Shown: in pieces, positions 5,019-6,625 of the stretch
Numbering within the stretch: position 1 is the stretch's first letter
Layout: every line of letters begins with the position of its first letter
Assembly (NCBI GenBank): GCA_015233285.1
Contig: JADFYA010000214.1
Span: 1 to 6,625, forward strand
DNA length: 6,625 nucleotides
Direction: 5' to 3'
Origin: Deltaproteobacteria bacterium
Lineage (GTDB): Bacteria; Desulfobacterota; JADFXK01
Notes under the pieces: model-generated
The model's input: only the letters and a program-made list of their open reading frames with translations
The model's database searches: none
What the model was told of the DNA's origin: nothing
Position numbers and translations under genes: made by a program

Positions 5019-6115
5019 TCATCGCCGCCGTCTCCATTCAAAGCCACCGTCACCTCCTGCCGGACCTGCTGGGCCAGCCAAAAGGTAGGCAAAATTGATG
5101 AGTCGGCCATCGGTTCAGACAAGTGCCAGACGATTTTGGGCAAAACGGCCAGAGCATTCGGCTGAACCAGGAGCTCATGATGGTCGGTCTGATATCTATC
5201 GGCCACCATCTTGGCATAATCCGCTTCGTTGTATTCTTCTTCAGCAAAGCTGACGGAAAAAGTCTTGACCGGCCGGTGCCCGAGTTGAGCCATGACGGCC
5301 GTAACCAGGCTGGAATCCAGGCCGCCGGACAGCATCACCCCCAACGGGACGTCGCTGACCAACCGGCACTGGACGGCCTCGCTGAGAGATTGATAAACTT
5401 CGGCTTCCGCCTCCTCAAAGGTCAGGTTCCGTTTTATAGAATAATCAATATCCCAGTAGCGATATACATTCGTCTGCCCTCGTTCACAAATCAGGGCGTG
5501 TCCCGGCGGCAGCTTGGAGATACCCTTAAACATAGTTTTGGGATGGGGTACGAATTGCCGGGCCAGGTATTGATCCAGGGCGGTCGGATCTATCTCCCGG
5601 TTAACTCCGGGGACCTCCAAAATGGCCTTAATCTCGGAGGCAAAGATGATGCCGTCCCGGCTCAGATGATAAACCAGCGGCTTCTTGCCCAGGCGGTCCC
5701 TGGCCAGGAACAACCTGTCTTTGGCCGAATCATAAACGGCCAGGGCGAACATCCCGCGCAGGTATTGAAGACAATCGGGGCCATATTCCAAATAGCAGGC
5801 TAAAAGCACCTCGGTATCGGACCGGGTCTGGAAATCATATTTGGCTTCCAGAGATTTTCTGAGTTCGAGAAAGTTGTAGATTTCACCATTGAAGACAAGC
5901 CAAACAGTTCCATCGGGGCTGGCCATGGGTTGCCCGGCCCGGTCACTCAGATCTATCACGGATAGTCTCCGGTGTCCCAACCCAATGTGATCTTTACAAT
6001 AGTATCCCTGACCATCGGGCCCGCGATGAGCCAGCTTGTCGGTCATCCGGCGGATGACTTGCTTGTCCACCGGCTTACCCGTTTTATAGTTGAATATTCC
6101 AGTGATGCCACACAC
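5009..6115 (-). pseudogene. asnB: Asparagine synthetase copy 2, truncated after GDGGDE
   Basis: This is a second asnB of 368 codons. It starts at GTG 6115 with Cys2 and the same GGAG at 6128-6125. It keeps the complete glutaminase domain (R50, NGE 76-78, D100) and the PP-loop SGGLDSS at 263-269. After residue 366 the sequence leaves asnB at the junction 5018/5019 and reads V-A-stop from Rpn-like DNA. About 270 C-terminal residues are missing, including the MAHGLETRSPFLDH block, so synthetase activity is unlikely, although glutaminase activity is conceivable. Compared with copy 1 there are 7 amino acid changes (R18K, H22R, A25T, Y40C, L113P, T131A, L136F); residues 137-366 are identical. By manual count about 19 of 27 nucleotide differences are silent, so both copies were under selection during divergence and truncation may be late. 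It lies 30 nt downstream of the second radical SAM gene, in the same operon layout as copy 1. Confidence 0.85.
5050..5058 (-). promoter_or_regulatory. Internal Shine-Dalgarno-like AGGAGGTGA near the junction
   Basis: Inside asnB copy 2, the minus strand reads AGGAGGTGA, a near-complete anti-16S match, with 15 nt between AGGAGG and ATG 5037 (and 12 nt after the TGA). ATG 5037 opens the frame that runs into the Rpn-like fragment. The spacing is long, and the same sequence occurs in copy 1, where it leads nowhere useful, so its value as a ribosome site here would be accidental. Confidence 0.35.
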
Positions 6116-6124
6116 GACAATTTG

Positions 6125-6128
6125 CTCC
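6125..6128 (-). promoter_or_regulatory. Shine-Dalgarno for asnB copy 2
   Basis: GGAG stands 9 nt before GTG 6115, identical in sequence and spacing to the site of copy 1. The truncated copy has therefore kept intact translation signals. Confidence 0.6.
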
Positions 6129-6145
6129 GAATCCGGCCGTCCGAG

Positions 6146-6625
6146 CTATACGGGCAATACTTTTCCTTGACGGCCAACCAAATCGAGAAAAGGGATAGAG
6201 CAACAGGTTTTCTGAAACCTGACCCGCCAACCTAAAGATCTAGCCAGGTCAACGGTAGCCTCCTCTGGAACGGCTATCCGGTCAATTCCGGCCTCTAGGG
6301 CCAGGGCCTCCAATAGCCGGCCTTTCTTTCCCCGGGGCCGCTCACAACCCAGAGAGATGGGGGTATCAGGCAACAAGGACCGGCCCGCACCCAAGAGCTC
6401 GGCCAACTCCTCCAGGTCAGGCGGCGTTACGTCGGCCATGGGCGTACCCTTGAAAGGGGTCAGCACAACCAGTACCGCCGCGGCCGGGCGATGGGCGGCG
6501 ATAATTTGCCAGGCCTGATATTCTCCCTTGATTTGCCCAAAATATAGCCCAGCCACAATATGCGGGACCATGTCCAGGCCGGCTTCGGTCAAGGCGTCCA
6601 GGGTCCTTTTGATGTCGCTCAGCCC
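6146..6625 (-). CDS. Radical SAM protein copy 2, 3' part (runs off the right edge)
   Basis: These are the C-terminal 159 codons of a second copy of the radical SAM enzyme, in frame to the last base of the window; the 5' part, with the CxxxCxxC motif, would lie beyond. It matches residues 183-341 of copy 1 with 10 amino acid changes (including N to K in GQIKGEYQ, D to E, and the last two residues TR to PV). It keeps the LGCERPRG cysteine and the KTCCSI pair. The stop is TAG where copy 1 has TAA, at the same alignment position. A start at 6592 would be wrong: that TTG codon is Leu in copy 1, inside the barrel. The frame is intact, so the gene may be functional if its 5' part is present. Confidence 0.85.
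   Translation of the reverse strand, partial: GLSDIKRTLDALTEAGLDMVPHIVAGLYFGQIKGEYQAWQIIAAHRPAAAVLVVLTPFKGTPMADVTPPDLEELAELLGAGRSLLPDTPISLGCERPRGKKGRLLEALALEAGIDRIAVPEEATVDLARSLGWRVRFQKTCCSIPFLDLVGRQGKVLPV

Larger units (their letters stand above)
5019..6625. repeat. Segmental duplication, copy 2 (partner at 2044-3650)
   Basis: This is the second copy of the repeat, in the same orientation. It is joined at 5018/5019 to the middle of an Rpn-like gene, whereas copy 1 continues into the rest of asnB. The first 419 bp from the junction (5019-5437) are identical to copy 1. Four mismatches follow up to 5660 and about 51 from there to 6625. Confidence 0.95.

Noticed and set aside
6146..6592. Start of the radical SAM copy 2 at 6592.
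   Set aside because: The codon is TTG, which is an internal Leu in copy 1, and the frame is open to the window edge, so the gene is simply cut by the window.

Overview
The window carries protein genes on the minus strand only, so transcription reads from right to left. There is no rRNA, tRNA, CRISPR array or recognisable complete insertion sequence. The gene types and the mix of dispersed palindromes with short tandem repeats would suit an environmental Desulfobacterota-like or other syntroph-like bacterium. That is an impression from gene style, and the sequence does not prove any taxon.

Layout in transcription order (right to left): (1) the 3' part of a radical SAM gene, running off the right edge (6625-6146); (2) a class II glutamine-dependent asparagine synthetase gene cut off after the GDGGDE motif (6115-5009); (3) the 3' part of an Rpn-like (PD-(D/E)XK 'recombination-promoting nuclease/putative transposase') gene lacking its catalytic N-terminus (5018-4306); (4) a second radical SAM gene, 3' complete with an uncertain start (4196-3171); (5) a second, full-length asparagine synthetase gene (3140-1230); (6) a small exported protein with a discoidin-like beta-sandwich pattern (1013-402); (7) about 400 bp without a gene but rich in short repeats: a 40-nt near-perfect palindrome, a second hairpin, and GGGTTAC heptamers.

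The main event is a segmental duplication. Positions 2044-3650 and 5019-6625 are collinear at a constant offset of 2975 bp, with no insertion or deletion over 1607 bp and about 55 mismatches by manual alignment. Both copies contain the radical SAM to asnB junction with the same 30-nt spacer. The repeat stops abruptly at 5018/5019, where asnB copy 2 is joined to the middle of the Rpn-like gene. One tandem duplication of an ancestral order Rpn - radical SAM - asnB, with endpoints in the middle of Rpn and the middle of asnB, explains this. It predicts a fuller Rpn-like gene just beyond the right edge. Divergence is not even: the 419 bp next to the junction are identical, while the part beyond about 2685 differs at roughly 5%. 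This suggests later gene conversion, or an older duplication reshaped by a recent recombination.

Functionally, the radical SAM enzyme (CxxxCxxC motif, extra C-terminal cysteines, biotin-synthase-related style) and the amidotransferase/synthetase appear to form a two-gene operon. Coding differences between the asnB copies are mostly synonymous, so both were probably under selection for some time. What the pair makes cannot be told from this window.
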